Assembly (NCBI RefSeq): GCF_030291075.1
Contig: NZ_CP127407.1
Coordinates: 1,858,001 to 1,922,000 of the forward strand
DNA from: Stenotrophomonas sp. 57
Lineage (GTDB): Bacteria; Pseudomonadota; Gammaproteobacteria; Xanthomonadales; Xanthomonadaceae
Direction of reading: 5' to 3'
Length of the DNA stretch: 64,000 nt
The translations under genes and the position numbers were made by a program. The notes beneath the pieces are model-generated. The model did not search any database. It saw nothing but the letters and a program-made list of their open reading frames with translations, and was not told where the DNA came from. This document shows, piece by piece, positions 19,763-29,575 of the stretch (position 1 is the first letter of the stretch; each line of letters opens with the position of its first letter).

Positions 19763-20086
19763 GCCATCCGTTTTCGGTGGCGCGCCATGGTGTTAACGCC
19801 GTAGCTTCGAATGCCAATAGAAATTCGTGAAGGAATCGCGGAATCCGAGAGCGAAGAACTATTGTTGCACGCACCATTCGTGCAGCGCGCGACACCGCCG
19901 GACGCATTCGCGCAGCTGTTCTGCTGATAGCGAATCAACGTGGCGCAATCGCCCACGCCACATGGGAATAGCGCGACAGCCTGCTTTGCAACAGTTCTTA
20001 ATCCGGCTCTCCAAGTAACGGCGTCGAATCAGCCACATATCCCGAAAAGCGGTTCAAACCCGACACCACCAGCGAGCCTCGCGGCT

Positions 20087-21004
20087 TCAACCAACGCCAG
20101 CCTCAGCCGCATTCCCCACCAGCAACTCAATCATCGCCCGTGCCGCGGCCGACTGCCGCCGATGCGGCGCATAGATCACCGAGAACGGCCGCGACCGCCC
20201 ACGCAGCTGCGGCAATACCTCCACCAGCTCCCCCCGCTGCAACCGCTCGCGCACGATGAACGCATAGCTCTGGCAGATGCCGATGCCCTGTTCGGCCAGC
20301 GACACCACGCCCAGTACATCGTCGGAGGTCTCGATGGACGAACGCGGCAGCCAGTCCACGTCGCGCCCGCCGTCGCGGAAGATCCACGGCGCCAGCCGCC
20401 CAGTGCGCGGCATCACAAACGGCAGGCACAGATGCTGCTGCAGGTCGTTCAACGTCTGCGGCATGCCACGGCGTTTCAGATAGTCGGGCGCGGCCACCAG
20501 CAGCAGCGGGGCGTCTTCCAGCTTTCGCCCCACCAGCCCGCTGTCCGGCAGCTGGCCCAGGCGGATGGCCAGGTCGAAGCCTTCGGCCACCAGGTCCACG
20601 TTGCGGTTGGTGATGTTCAGTTCCACCTGCACCTGCGGGTACTGCTGCGCAAAGCGCGCCAGCACGGGCGGCAGCCGGTAGTGGCCATAGGTGGTGGGCA
20701 CGCTCAGGCGCACGCGGCCGGCCAGCGCACCGTCCTGAGCCAGTACATCTCGCTCGGCATCGTCCAGCAGGCCGAAGGCGGTGCGCACCTGTTCCAGATA
20801 GAGCCGCCCGGCGTCGGTCAGGCCCACGCGGCGGGTGGTCCGCTGCAGCAGCTGCCGGCCCAGCCGCGCTTCCAGGCGGGTCACCGCGCGGCTCAGCACC
20901 GAGGGCGTGGTGGACAGCGCCACCGCGCCAGCCGTGAACGAGCCGTGCTCGACCACCGCCAGGAACACCTCTACATCGCCCAGGTAGTCGAACTTGCGGC
21001 TCAT
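20087..21004 (-). CDS. LysR-family transcriptional regulator
   Basis: This 305-residue protein has an N-terminal winged HTH (about 5-65, 'FLAVVEHGSFTAGAVALSTT' region) and a C-terminal effector-binding domain starting near residue 90 ('GRVRLSVPTTYGHYRLPP'), the AaeR/DsdC-like subgroup that acts on neighbouring genes. The start at MSRKFDYLGD has GGAGAG upstream. The frame runs on past it, but that part is antisense to the next gene. It is divergently transcribed from the DJ-1/PfpI gene with 96 bp between starts, so it most likely controls that gene and itself. Confidence 0.92.
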   Translation of the reverse strand: MSRKFDYLGDVEVFLAVVEHGSFTAGAVALSTTPSVLSRAVTRLEARLGRQLLQRTTRRVGLTDAGRLYLEQVRTAFGLLDDAERDVLAQDGALAGRVRLSVPTTYGHYRLPPVLARFAQQYPQVQVELNITNRNVDLVAEGFDLAIRLGQLPDSGLVGRKLEDAPLLLVAAPDYLKRRGMPQTLNDLQQHLCLPFVMPRTGRLAPWIFRDGGRDVDWLPRSSIETSDDVLGVVSLAEQGIGICQSYAFIVRERLQRGELVEVLPQLRGRSRPFSVIYAPHRRQSAAARAMIELLVGNAAEAGVG

Positions 21005-21046
21005 TTGGCTCTCCGGGGAACAGATGTTTTGCGATGGGGCCAATTT

Positions 21047-21063
21047 ATCGCCGCTGGAGCGAT
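21047..21063. promoter_or_regulatory. Candidate LysR-type binding site
   Basis: ATCGCCGCTGGAGCGAT, with 5-bp inverted arms around a 7-bp centre, lies midway between the divergent LysR and DJ-1/PfpI starts. Its position suits a LysR recognition site, but the motif is short. Confidence 0.3.
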
Positions 21064-21069
21064 GAATAA

Positions 21070-21940
<871 letters not shown>

Positions 21941-22036
21941 GGCGGGGTCTGCACAGCAGGCTGCCAGCCTTGTGGGCCGAGGGGCCAGCACCTCGGCCTG
22001 TCTGTGGAAGTGCCAGCGTGGTCGGCAGAGAGGGCA

Positions 22037-22612
22037 TCAGCCCTTCGCGAGCGCTGCTCCTGACAGATCTTCAATCTGGGAAAGGGCGTGACGCGTCGCG
22101 GTCCAATCGCCGGCGTGCCTGATCGCCACGCCTCCGGCCGCTGTCCAGGCATCACAGTTCGCTTCGAAATCGTCGATCAGAACATCGCCCGGCTGGTGCA
22201 TGAAGAGAGGCTTGTGCCTGCCGCCGAGCACAGGCAACACCAGGCAGGTTGCTGACAGGTGCTCGCGGACCCACTGCCGCTTCTGCATGGCAGCGAGTGG
22301 ATAGTTCGATTTCGGGCAGGCCGTGAGAATCACCGGGTTCAAGTGGTGGATGCTGTGGAAGAACTCCACTGCACCGTGCATCGGCGGAAGGTCGCGGAAG
22401 AATGACGGGTGGTTGTTGATGTGCGTCCACATCTCGTCGTCGGCAAGCACGCGGTGGTCCAGGCCAAACAGGGCGGGAAATGCCGCGTCGAAGTCGGCCA
22501 TTACGCCATCAAGATCTACGTAGATGGTGCGTCTGGATGCACTCGATCCACCGGTGTGCTGGTTCGCGAGCGGGTCCATCATCGGTACTGACTTCACATC
22601 ATCAGCGTTCAT
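22037..22612 (-). CDS. HAD-superfamily 5'(3')-deoxyribonucleotidase-like protein
   Basis: This 191-residue protein has the HAD nucleophile motif 'YVDLDGVMADFD' (about residue 31), a 'ILTACPK' motif II and 'DVLIDDFEANCDAW' motif IV, with the layout of the NT5C group of nucleotidases. These dephosphorylate (deoxy)nucleoside monophosphates. The first 26 residues are variable, so the true start may be slightly downstream. It is a lone gene on the minus strand. Confidence 0.82.
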   Translation of the reverse strand: MNADDVKSVPMMDPLANQHTGGSSASRRTIYVDLDGVMADFDAAFPALFGLDHRVLADDEMWTHINNHPSFFRDLPPMHGAVEFFHSIHHLNPVILTACPKSNYPLAAMQKRQWVREHLSATCLVLPVLGGRHKPLFMHQPGDVLIDDFEANCDAWTAAGGVAIRHAGDWTATRHALSQIEDLSGAALAKG

Positions 22613-22989
22613 TTACGCGCTCTCCTTTCAAGAGTGGGCTTTCTTCTTCATCGGTTCCCCAGTAGCGGGGCAAAGTGTTTGGCGATTGCGACAGATATGG
22701 CAGCAATCGCGATGCCGACTGCGCCGGCACGGCTGAAGGGGCCGGCGACCCACGGATGCCGCAATCGGCATGCTGGAAATGCGGCTTATGTCGCGGCGCT
22801 TCTTCAAAGGCCTGCCGGGTGGCTGACCTGGCCCTTGACCAAGACGCACGGCCCGCAGCGGCTGGCTCATTTCGCCAACCAACACGCAGTCTGGCGCGCT
22901 GGTGAGTGGATCATCGCCGGGCGCTACTGGCAGACCGGGTGGTGATATACCTGTGGTGCTCGATCCAGACTCAAAAGGACGTCATCGAA
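22613..22989. other. Intergenic region with a possible gene relic
   Basis: The 377-bp gap has no well-supported gene. On the minus strand, 22,648-22,785 encodes a 46-codon frame without a start codon whose end, 'AIAAISVAIAKHFAPLLGNR', looks like the C-terminal helix of a small membrane protein. A different frame continues the sequence upstream, suggesting a frameshifted relic. The plus-strand open frame across the gap lacks any support. Confidence 0.35.
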
Positions 22990-24363
22990 ATGGATGCTCA
23001 GGCAGATTCAATGTACCACGCCGACCAGCGCGACCACCATGCTGAAGCCGTGCTTGAGGCCTTCTTCGCCAAGCACCGCACCCCGGCCCTGGTGCTGCAG
23101 CGTTTCTACCCGCCGGCGGCATTCCCCAGGGTTCGCAGCCGTCTAGGCGGTCTGCCGCAATTGCCCGATGGGATGGATTGGCCGGTTGGCGAGAGTTACG
23201 GCAAAGTGGCGCCGATGCACTTCCTGGCGCAGATCGATTGCGCCGAGCTGCCACGCGTGGATCCCGATATGCCCTCGCAAGGCATGCTGTTCTTCTTCGC
23301 CATGAACGACGAAGAGCAGATATGGGACACGGACGAACCGCAGCAACGCGTGCGTGTGCTGTACGCGCCCGAGGTCGCGGTCGATCAGCACGTGCGTGCG
23401 CTGCCGGACGGCGTGCGCCCGATTCTGGAGGAGGGTCCTTCGGACCATGCGCACCGCAATCCTGCATGGCTGCTGCCTGACGAAGATGGCCCATGCGTGC
23501 ATGTTCAATGGCCCTTGGTGGCGCGGCACATGGATACTTGGCCGGACGAGCTGGAGCTGCCGCCGGGTGAGGAGGATCGGCCGTACTACGAGATCTACCC
23601 CTCGCGACTGCACGAAATGCGGCTGGGCGCGGTGGTGGCAGCGACGGGCCTGTTTCCGCGCGCGGACGCCGCCACGGAATGGGAGCGCCCGCAGTCACCT
23701 GCGTGGACCTTTCCGGTGCAATGGTTGCGTTACCAGACCGATTTTCCCCAAGTAGGCATCATCATTGACCGCCTTTCACGGGTGATCGGCAATGAACGGC
23801 GTGCAGGCAAGCGCGGGAAAATCGATTACGCCGACGTACGCGCGTGGGTGAAGCGCGCCGCCGCCATTGGTCTGGATGAAGCCCCGGATGATGCAACGCG
23901 GGAGGCATTCCGTGAATGGATTATCGGACAGATCAGCGACGACTTCGAGCGTATGACGCTGACCGACCTGGGCATGGGCCGGGCGTTCACCAAGGGACTG
24001 CTGGCGGCGGTTGCCTACGCGGCAGGGTCACCCGTTGCGGCCGCACGCATTCCTGCACTGATGTACCGCCACTTGCAGGACGAACATCTACCGTTTGATG
24101 AAAGCCTGGGCATGTTGCCTGATGGCCGCAAGCGCTGCGCCGAGGCGCGCGTGCACCAGATGCTGGGGCACGTGCCGCGCTTGCACGGCATCGTGCCCGA
24201 CGTGGAAGGCGAGGGCGACGCGGTCTGCCTGCTGCAGTTGGCGTGTGACCCGGCGATTGATCTGGTCTTTGGTGACTGTGGCCAGGCCACGTTCTGGTTG
24301 AGTCGTGAGGATCTGCGCAACTGCAGGTTTGACCGCGTCGTGGGTGTGGTGGAGTCGCACTGA
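22990..24363 (+). CDS. DUF1963 (YwqG-like) family protein
   Basis: This 457-residue cytosolic protein has DUF1963 features in the N-terminal half: 'RLGGLPQLPDGMDWP', 'FLAQIDCAEL' and 'GMLFFFA'. The C-terminal half has no domain I recognise. The start MDAQADSM has AAAGGACG upstream; the longer frame above it lacks support. The family is widespread and its function unknown; members often sit beside contact-dependent toxin or immunity genes, but no such gene is visible here. Confidence 0.8.
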   Translation: MDAQADSMYHADQRDHHAEAVLEAFFAKHRTPALVLQRFYPPAAFPRVRSRLGGLPQLPDGMDWPVGESYGKVAPMHFLAQIDCAELPRVDPDMPSQGMLFFFAMNDEEQIWDTDEPQQRVRVLYAPEVAVDQHVRALPDGVRPILEEGPSDHAHRNPAWLLPDEDGPCVHVQWPLVARHMDTWPDELELPPGEEDRPYYEIYPSRLHEMRLGAVVAATGLFPRADAATEWERPQSPAWTFPVQWLRYQTDFPQVGIIIDRLSRVIGNERRAGKRGKIDYADVRAWVKRAAAIGLDEAPDDATREAFREWIIGQISDDFERMTLTDLGMGRAFTKGLLAAVAYAAGSPVAAARIPALMYRHLQDEHLPFDESLGMLPDGRKRCAEARVHQMLGHVPRLHGIVPDVEGEGDAVCLLQLACDPAIDLVFGDCGQATFWLSREDLRNCRFDRVVGVVESH

Positions 24364-24454
24364 TTGGGCATGGCAAGGCCGGCATGGCACCATGGCGGGC
24401 TTGCCTCGTCCCTTCGGGAGGGGCCGTTTTCCCAGGGAAGCCCTCGAACACGAC

Positions 24455-25186
24455 ATGCCAACGTCTTTTTTCATTCTCTCCGCCCTGTGCCTTGGCCTGC
24501 TGTCCGGCTGTGCCAGTGGCCCGGAAGAGCACGCCTCAAGCCGCGAGATCACCAGTGCGTTCGTCGCCGACGACGGCCAGCTGTACCTGTTGCCGCGCTA
24601 TGACGAGCCGATGCGCTTCAATGCCGCACCGTTCCGCGAGTACCGGGCGCTGATGGACAGCCCGCTGCGCGAAGCGGTGGCCTGCGCGCAGATGTACTTC
24701 CACGAGGACTGGCGCGACCCGGCCAACAAGGCCAAGGTGCATGGCAGCTATGCGCTGCTGCTGCGGCAGGAGCAGGTAACGGCGGAGCAGGCCGCGCAGT
24801 TCAAGCTGGAGCGGATTGAGGTCGCCCCGCGTGAGGCCAAGGCCGTGGAGGAGCGGGCGCGCTACTACCTGCCGATGGACCGGACCCGCTACGCGCTGGC
24901 GTTTGACCGGGCCTGCAATCTTTCAAGGAAGGGCGGCAGCTATTACAGCGTGCTGTTCGAGGGCGACGGCGAGCAGGTGCAGTTGCCGGATGCTGCGGCG
25001 CTGGTAGAGAAGGGGAAGCTGGCACAGCCGATCAGTGCGCGGGCGCAGCGGATCCTGCCGGAGAGGGAGGACAAGCCGGGTGTGGGTTCGGCGGCTGGCA
25101 AGGTGCTCGGCGCGGCGTTGATCCCTGTGGCGGTGCCGGTGTTTGTGTTGAGCCTGCCGTTCCTGGGGCCGGATCATTGGAAGTGA
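24455..25186 (+). CDS. Predicted lipoprotein
   Basis: This 243-residue protein has a signal peptide ending in lipobox 'LLSGC' (Cys19), which fixes the start. The body is polar with no recognised domain, and the last 30 residues contain a hydrophobic run ('VLGAALIPVAVPVFVLSLPFLG') that may insert into the membrane. It is a single gene with no close partner. Localisation to the cell envelope is inferred and its function is unknown. Confidence 0.75.
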   Translation: MPTSFFILSALCLGLLSGCASGPEEHASSREITSAFVADDGQLYLLPRYDEPMRFNAAPFREYRALMDSPLREAVACAQMYFHEDWRDPANKAKVHGSYALLLRQEQVTAEQAAQFKLERIEVAPREAKAVEERARYYLPMDRTRYALAFDRACNLSRKGGSYYSVLFEGDGEQVQLPDAAALVEKGKLAQPISARAQRILPEREDKPGVGSAAGKVLGAALIPVAVPVFVLSLPFLGPDHWK

Positions 25187-25206
25187 TGGGGCGTTGAAGC
25201 CAGAGC

Positions 25207-25229
25207 ATCCACGCGTGCCGTGGATCTAG
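25207..25229. repeat. Degenerate SMAG monomer (GATCCACGC class)
   Basis: ATCCACGCGTGCCGTGGATC followed by TAG has the ATCCACGC arms but a mutated head (CTAG in place of CTAC). It lies 20 bp after the lipoprotein stop. Confidence 0.6.
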
Positions 25230-25271
25230 TCGGGCCTTGCAAGTGCCTGAACGTTCATCCTGGAGATCTGT

Positions 25272-25751
25272 GTGCCCAGCACGCTGGAAACTGCTTTGAA
25301 GACCGTAGGTTTCATTGTCCTTGCGGCGCTTCCATTGGTGATCCTCTGGTTTACCCTTCGGCGAATGTCGGCAACTGCTCGCTCGTCCGTGAAATCGGGG
25401 CTGCGTTTGGATCCTCCTCGTCGGATCTCCGGAACATCCATGACCTTGGTGATGGTGGATGGCAAAGAGGATCGCGAGCACTACTTCTTTGATGCGGAGT
25501 CCTTCTACCTGCGACGTGGGCCGGTGCCTACGGCGGTTCCGCTCTCGCAGATCACCTCAGTCACACGAACGTCCGACGTCATCTATTCACGCTATGTCTG
25601 GCAGGTGTGCTTCAGCAGAGCATCGGGTAGAAAGTGCGTGACGTTCACCAACAACCTGACGCTGTTCAACCGGGATTTCCTGCTGTTCCTGGAGGCGGTG
25701 CGGAAGGCCAATCCGCTGGCGACCGTTGATCGGGCGGGCATCCTCTTCTAG
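25272..25751 (+). CDS. Uncharacterised membrane-anchored protein
   Basis: This 159-residue protein has one N-terminal membrane helix (about 11-28) and a soluble domain of predicted beta strands ('REHYFFDAESFYLRRGPVP', 'YVWQVCFSRASG') reminiscent of PH-like or small beta-sandwich domains. The start is GTG with TGGAG at good spacing. No family recognised. It is followed by two further small membrane proteins on the same strand. Confidence 0.62.
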   Translation: MPSTLETALKTVGFIVLAALPLVILWFTLRRMSATARSSVKSGLRLDPPRRISGTSMTLVMVDGKEDREHYFFDAESFYLRRGPVPTAVPLSQITSVTRTSDVIYSRYVWQVCFSRASGRKCVTFTNNLTLFNRDFLLFLEAVRKANPLATVDRAGILF

Positions 25752-25972
25752 AGCGTGTTTGAACTTCGGTATGAACAGTGTCACTGCAATGGCATCACAG
25801 GGCGCAGCCACTGTTTGACCGATGTGATCGATGAGAAATGGGCGTTGTCCGCTCGTTCCTGCGCGCGACGCAAAGCGTGGGCCTTGGTACCTGTGACGAA
25901 GACGCATTTGAGATAATTGTCGAGACGACTTACGTTTATGGCATGCGGCCAATCTCTGCGGAGTAGTTCCTG

Positions 25973-26515
25973 ATGATGTGCCGATCGACGCTGGACGTAT
26001 CCCTGATTCACGCCTATGCGCTTCCTCTCGGCATATGCGTGGCAGCAGCCGTGGTTCTGATCGCAATATGGCTTGCATCCCGCTCTGGCGGGGTGCCAGC
26101 CAGGAATATTGCGCTCGGCTCGGCGCTGGCCGTTGTTGTCGTAGTTGCCTTTGGCCTCGTATATCAAGCGCGGACAGCGTACATCGCCATTACAGATGGC
26201 CAGCTGATTGGGTCAGCAGCGTTTGTCCGACTGCAGCTCCCGCTTTCCAGTGTCGCGTGGCAGGACGCTTCCGATGCTTCAAGGATCACGCTGCCTCACC
26301 GGCAACGTGGGACCAGCACCGGGGGCGTTGAACTTGGCAAGTTCGGCATGCAGAACGGTCGCAACGTCTTCGTGCTGCGCACGGATCGTATCTCTGTTCT
26401 CGTCACAGCCAGAGGGGATATTGACTTGATTCTGGACCGGCGTCTTTACGAACAGCTCAAAGCATGCTTGGATCAGGTGAGTGAGACCGGCGGCCATCGA
26501 GGAACACTGCAATGA
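25973..26515 (+). CDS. Uncharacterised two-helix membrane protein
   Basis: This 180-residue protein has two N-terminal membrane helices (about 11-33 and 45-63), then a soluble domain with 'YIAITDGQLIGSAAFVRLQL' and 'VFVLRTDRISVLVTARGD', resembling a bacterial PH-like (YdbT/YcxB) domain. Start choice is between two adjacent ATGs. Its last four bases overlap the start of the next gene (ATGA), so the pair is coupled. Function is unknown. Confidence 0.65.
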   Translation: MMCRSTLDVSLIHAYALPLGICVAAAVVLIAIWLASRSGGVPARNIALGSALAVVVVVAFGLVYQARTAYIAITDGQLIGSAAFVRLQLPLSSVAWQDASDASRITLPHRQRGTSTGGVELGKFGMQNGRNVFVLRTDRISVLVTARGDIDLILDRRLYEQLKACLDQVSETGGHRGTLQ

Positions 26516-26754
26516 TCAGCAGGAAGTACTGGTTTACCAGGAAGAAGTACGGATGGGGCTGGGGGATGCCGTGCGCGTGGCAAGGCTGGCTTGTGTACGC
26601 AGTCGCATTCGGCCTGCTACTGTCGGGTCCGTTTCTGTTCTCTCCATTTCGCGAGCCCATCGCGTTTCAGCTCTACACGTGGGCCGTGGTGTTGGTGCTT
26701 GTCCTTATCTGCTGGATGAAAGGCGCCCCGCCCGGTTGGCGGTGGGGGGAGTAG
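26512..26754 (+). CDS. Small two-helix membrane protein
   Basis: This 80-residue protein has the N-terminal pattern 'YWFTRKKYGWGWGMPCAWQG', which recurs in many short xanthomonad membrane proteins of unknown role, then two hydrophobic helices (about 26-46 and 54-70). It overlaps the preceding membrane gene by 4 bp (ATGA), indicating one transcript. Confidence 0.65.
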   Translation: MISRKYWFTRKKYGWGWGMPCAWQGWLVYAVAFGLLLSGPFLFSPFREPIAFQLYTWAVVLVLVLICWMKGAPPGWRWGE

Positions 26755-27016
26755 AACGGCCGCAGAAGCTATTTTCGGACGTGTTCGATCCGCCGGGCAA
26801 AGCATGGATGCATTGCCCTTGTGGGAGTCGGACAGCATCGCCAGCGGGCCACGGATGCGTCCCCTCTGAGGCGTACCGTCCGTTTTGAAAGAACGCTGGA
26901 CACTTCCCTCGGCGGCTACCCAACGCGTTCTGACCGTTAATTGACCAATGTAGCGTCGCTGAAGCGGGGCGCCGGCAAAGCTACACTGACCACCTACGCC
27001 CAATGGAAGCTCACCC

Positions 27017-27799
27017 ATGTTCAGTGGAAAGGTTGCGGTGGTTACCGGCTCCACCAGTGGTATCGGTCTTGGCATTGCCTCCGCGCTGGCCGGGCAAGGG
27101 GCCGACATCGTGTTGAATGGCTTCGGCGATGCGGCGGCGATCGAACGCACCAGTGCCCGCCTGGAAGCCGAGTTCGGCGTACGGGTGGTGCATGACGGTG
27201 CCGACCTGTCCAAGGGCGAGGCGGTGCGAGGGATGATCGACCACGCCGTCGCGACGATGGGGCGCATCGACATTCTGGTGAACAATGCTGGCATCCAGCA
27301 CACCGCATCGATCGAGGAGTTTCCTGTTGAGAAGTGGGATGCGATCCTGGCGCTGAACCTGTCGGCGGTGTTCCATGCAACGGCGGCGGCCTTGCCGCAC
27401 ATGAAGCAGCAGGGCGCCGGCCGCATCATCAACATCGCGTCGGTTCACGGCCTGGTGGGCTCGGTGAACAAGTCCGCCTATGTGGCGGCCAAGCATGGCG
27501 TGGTGGGGTTCACCAAGGTGACCGCGCTGGAGAATGCGGGCAGCGGCATCACCGCCAACGCCATCTGCCCGGGCTGGGTGCGAACGGCGCTGGTCGAGCA
27601 GCAGATCACTGCGCTGGCCGACCGCGAGGGCACAGATCAGGAGACCGCCGCCCGCGCGCTGCTGGCCGAGAAGCAGCCCTCGTTGCAGTTCGTGACGCCC
27701 GAGCAGCTGGGCGAGATGGTGGTGTTCCTGGCCTCGGACGCAGCAGCGCAGATCACCGGCACGGCACTGCCCGTGGATGGGGGCTGGACGGCGCGCTAG
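27017..27799 (+). CDS. bdhA: 3-hydroxybutyrate dehydrogenase
   Basis: This 260-residue short-chain dehydrogenase has the NAD loop 'TGSTSGIGLGIA', 'NNAGIQH' and catalytic Ser142, Tyr155 and Lys159 ('SAYVAAKHG'). The 'AICPGWVRTALVEQQI' segment and length match D-3-hydroxybutyrate dehydrogenases, which oxidise 3-hydroxybutyrate to acetoacetate with NAD+, typically in use of polyhydroxybutyrate or ketone bodies. It stands alone and meets the next gene tail to tail with a 4-bp CTAG overlap of stop codons. Confidence 0.9.
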   Translation: MFSGKVAVVTGSTSGIGLGIASALAGQGADIVLNGFGDAAAIERTSARLEAEFGVRVVHDGADLSKGEAVRGMIDHAVATMGRIDILVNNAGIQHTASIEEFPVEKWDAILALNLSAVFHATAAALPHMKQQGAGRIINIASVHGLVGSVNKSAYVAAKHGVVGFTKVTALENAGSGITANAICPGWVRTALVEQQITALADREGTDQETAARALLAEKQPSLQFVTPEQLGEMVVFLASDAAAQITGTALPVDGGWTAR

Positions 27800-28167
27800 C
27801 TGGCCGACACGGGAAGACGTGCCAGCAGGGCATCCCAGTCGGACACGAAGCAGCCGTTGTGGCCGCGGTTGCATTCGGTGATCCACGCGTCCAGTGATTC
27901 GCTCTGTGCGCGGTAGGCGCTGACATCGCCCAGCACGGCGAAACGCAGGCGGTAGTTCACCAGCATCTGCAGCCATTGCCCGGCCATGCCGGAGCGAAGC
28001 TCGAAGAAGTCTGCCGAAAGGCGCTGCACCGGCACGGCAATCCACTCGGCCTGATGCCCAAGGGCGTCGCCGACCAGATGGCGCAGGCCGTTGGCATGGA
28101 GTGCGGGGCCCTGCGGCGCGATGCGCAGGAGGCGGGTGGTGCCGAAGTGTTCAATGGAATCATTCAT
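27796..28167 (-). CDS. DUF4180 family protein
   Basis: This 123-residue protein shows the DUF4180 pattern: 'FFELRSGMAGQWLQ', 'NYRLRFAVLGD' and 'ECNRGHNGCFVSD'. The family is small, cytosolic and of unknown function. It overlaps the hydrolase gene upstream by 8 bp and so is the last gene of an HTH-hydrolase-DUF4180 operon. Confidence 0.78.
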   Translation of the reverse strand: MNDSIEHFGTTRLLRIAPQGPALHANGLRHLVGDALGHQAEWIAVPVQRLSADFFELRSGMAGQWLQMLVNYRLRFAVLGDVSAYRAQSESLDAWITECNRGHNGCFVSDWDALLARLPVSAS

Positions 28168-29026
28168 GCTGGAGGTTCTGCAGTTGACGCAGCCGGGCGA
28201 GGATGTCTTCGCGCAGGCCGGGGATGTAGTGATAGGCGTCTGCGAGCAGGGTGACGTCCGCCGTCGGGACGAGCCGCTTCATGCGTTCGGCGGCGGCAGG
28301 GGTGTCGATGAGGGCATCACGCGCGCCCATGACAAGGGCTACCGGCGGATGCAACGCAGCCAGGCGCTCGTCGCTGATGCGGGGAATGCGCAGCGGACGT
28401 GGCCGAACCTCGGCACGGATCAATGCCAACAGGTCGAGCAGCGGCTGCGCACGTGCAGGTGCATGCAGTGGCGCGGGACCCATGACCGCGCGGCGCAGGC
28501 GCTCGCGTCCCCATCGGCCAAGCAGCAACAGTGGCAGCGCCTTGAGCAGGAATGCACGCTGGCGCCCGATACCCGAGGGGCTGACCAGGACCAGTGCGTT
28601 GACCCGGGCAGGCCTTCGCAGCGCGTAGTCCAGTGCCAGGAAGCCGCCGAACGACAGGCCCACGAATGCTGCACTTTCCATGCCGAGTGCGTCGAGAACA
28701 TCATCCAGCCATTGCGCATGCGCATCGCTGTCCAGCGCAGGTTGCGTGCCTTCGCTGAGGCCCGGTTCGCCAATGATGTCGACGGCATGCACGCGGTAGT
28801 ACTCGCTCCAACGTTCGGCATCGAACATCCAGCTGGCGGCATTGCTGAGGGTGCCATGCAGCAGCACCAGGGCAGGGCCGTGTTCCGGGCCGCAGCTGAC
28901 CACGAATGTCGAGCCGGCGCGGGTGGCGAGATGGTGCGATTCGTGGGGTCCCGGCCAGTCCGAAAGCACCTGGCGGTAGGCGGCAAGTACGTGCTGCGTG
29001 GGAATGCCGGGGCGCTGCCGCTTCAT
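28160..29026 (-). CDS. Alpha/beta hydrolase
   Basis: This 288-residue protein has the alpha/beta-hydrolase fold with oxyanion motif 'LLHGTLSN' and nucleophile elbow 'GLSFGG' (serine about 130). The acid ('VMGARDALID') and histidine ('ADAYHYIPG') positions are present. The substrate is unknown; the family includes esterases and C-C hydrolases. It is the middle gene of an overlapping three-gene operon with an HTH regulator upstream. Confidence 0.86.
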   Translation of the reverse strand: MKRQRPGIPTQHVLAAYRQVLSDWPGPHESHHLATRAGSTFVVSCGPEHGPALVLLHGTLSNAASWMFDAERWSEYYRVHAVDIIGEPGLSEGTQPALDSDAHAQWLDDVLDALGMESAAFVGLSFGGFLALDYALRRPARVNALVLVSPSGIGRQRAFLLKALPLLLLGRWGRERLRRAVMGPAPLHAPARAQPLLDLLALIRAEVRPRPLRIPRISDERLAALHPPVALVMGARDALIDTPAAAERMKRLVPTADVTLLADAYHYIPGLREDILARLRQLQNLQHE

Positions 29027-29442
29027 GCGCTGCGGTCCTGCAGCAGACGCTGCAGGCTGACCAGCAGCGCCGTGGAACCCGCCAGGCCACCGATCACGAT
29101 CAGCTTGAGCACATCGTGCTCAGGCGAATAGATCGTCTCCATGCGCAGCGGCTCATCGTCGGCCTCGCGGCCGGTGACGCGCGCATGCAGGGCACGGACC
29201 AGGTCGGCGGCACGTGCCGCACCGCATCCGGGAATATCCACCACCGTGGTCAGCTGTGGGCGCGCAGCGGAGGGCTCACGCACGGTGCCGGTGAACACGT
29301 CGAGGTCTTCAGCGGTGATGCGATAGGACTTGCCGATGCGGGTCGCGCGCAGTTGGCCGCTACGGATATGCCGCAGGACGGTTTTGGGGTGCAGGCTGAG
29401 CTGCTGGGCAGCCTGATCGACGGTCAGCAACGCGGGGGACAT
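29023..29442 (-). CDS. Excisionase-type HTH regulator
   Basis: This 139-residue protein has at its N-terminus 'LLTVDQAAQQLSLHPKTVLR' followed by 'IRSGQLRATRIGKSYRI', a MerR/excisionase-type HTH_17 domain. The C-terminal part is not a known domain, though a short hydrophobic run ('VLKLIVIGGLAGSTALLVSL') lies near the end. The start MSPALLTV was chosen because the HTH begins there. It overlaps the hydrolase by 4 bp, and likely autoregulates the operon. Confidence 0.78.
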   Translation of the reverse strand: MSPALLTVDQAAQQLSLHPKTVLRHIRSGQLRATRIGKSYRITAEDLDVFTGTVREPSAARPQLTTVVDIPGCGAARAADLVRALHARVTGREADDEPLRMETIYSPEHDVLKLIVIGGLAGSTALLVSLQRLLQDRSA

Positions 29443-29575
29443 ATCGGAACTCGAGAACCATGTGCTCCCTATTGTTACATGAAGTGTAGTTTTAGAGAGC
29501 AATTGGGGATTGCGCGGCGGCGGCGACAGGGGCCATCTGCCCGGTGCCGCTCGCGCGGGCCAACCATCCCGATGA

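Larger units (their letters stand above)
19538..20086. other. Structured leader and intergenic region
   Basis: This 549-bp gap has no convincing gene on either strand. The portion next to the small acidic gene (about 19,560-19,800) contains several strong inverted repeats (two listed separately) and likely forms a structured 5' leader on the minus strand. The remainder, about 19,800-20,086, is unremarkable and lies behind the convergent end of the LysR gene. Confidence 0.5.

Noticed and set aside
19561-19956. Minus-strand 131-codon frame in the leader region
   Set aside because: It spans strong RNA hairpins and has a basic, cysteine-rich composition without domain. A structured leader explains the region better.
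22634-22945. Plus-strand 103-codon frame before the DUF1963 gene
   Set aside because: No ribosome binding site or domain. The opposite strand shows a better, though broken, hydrophobic protein end.
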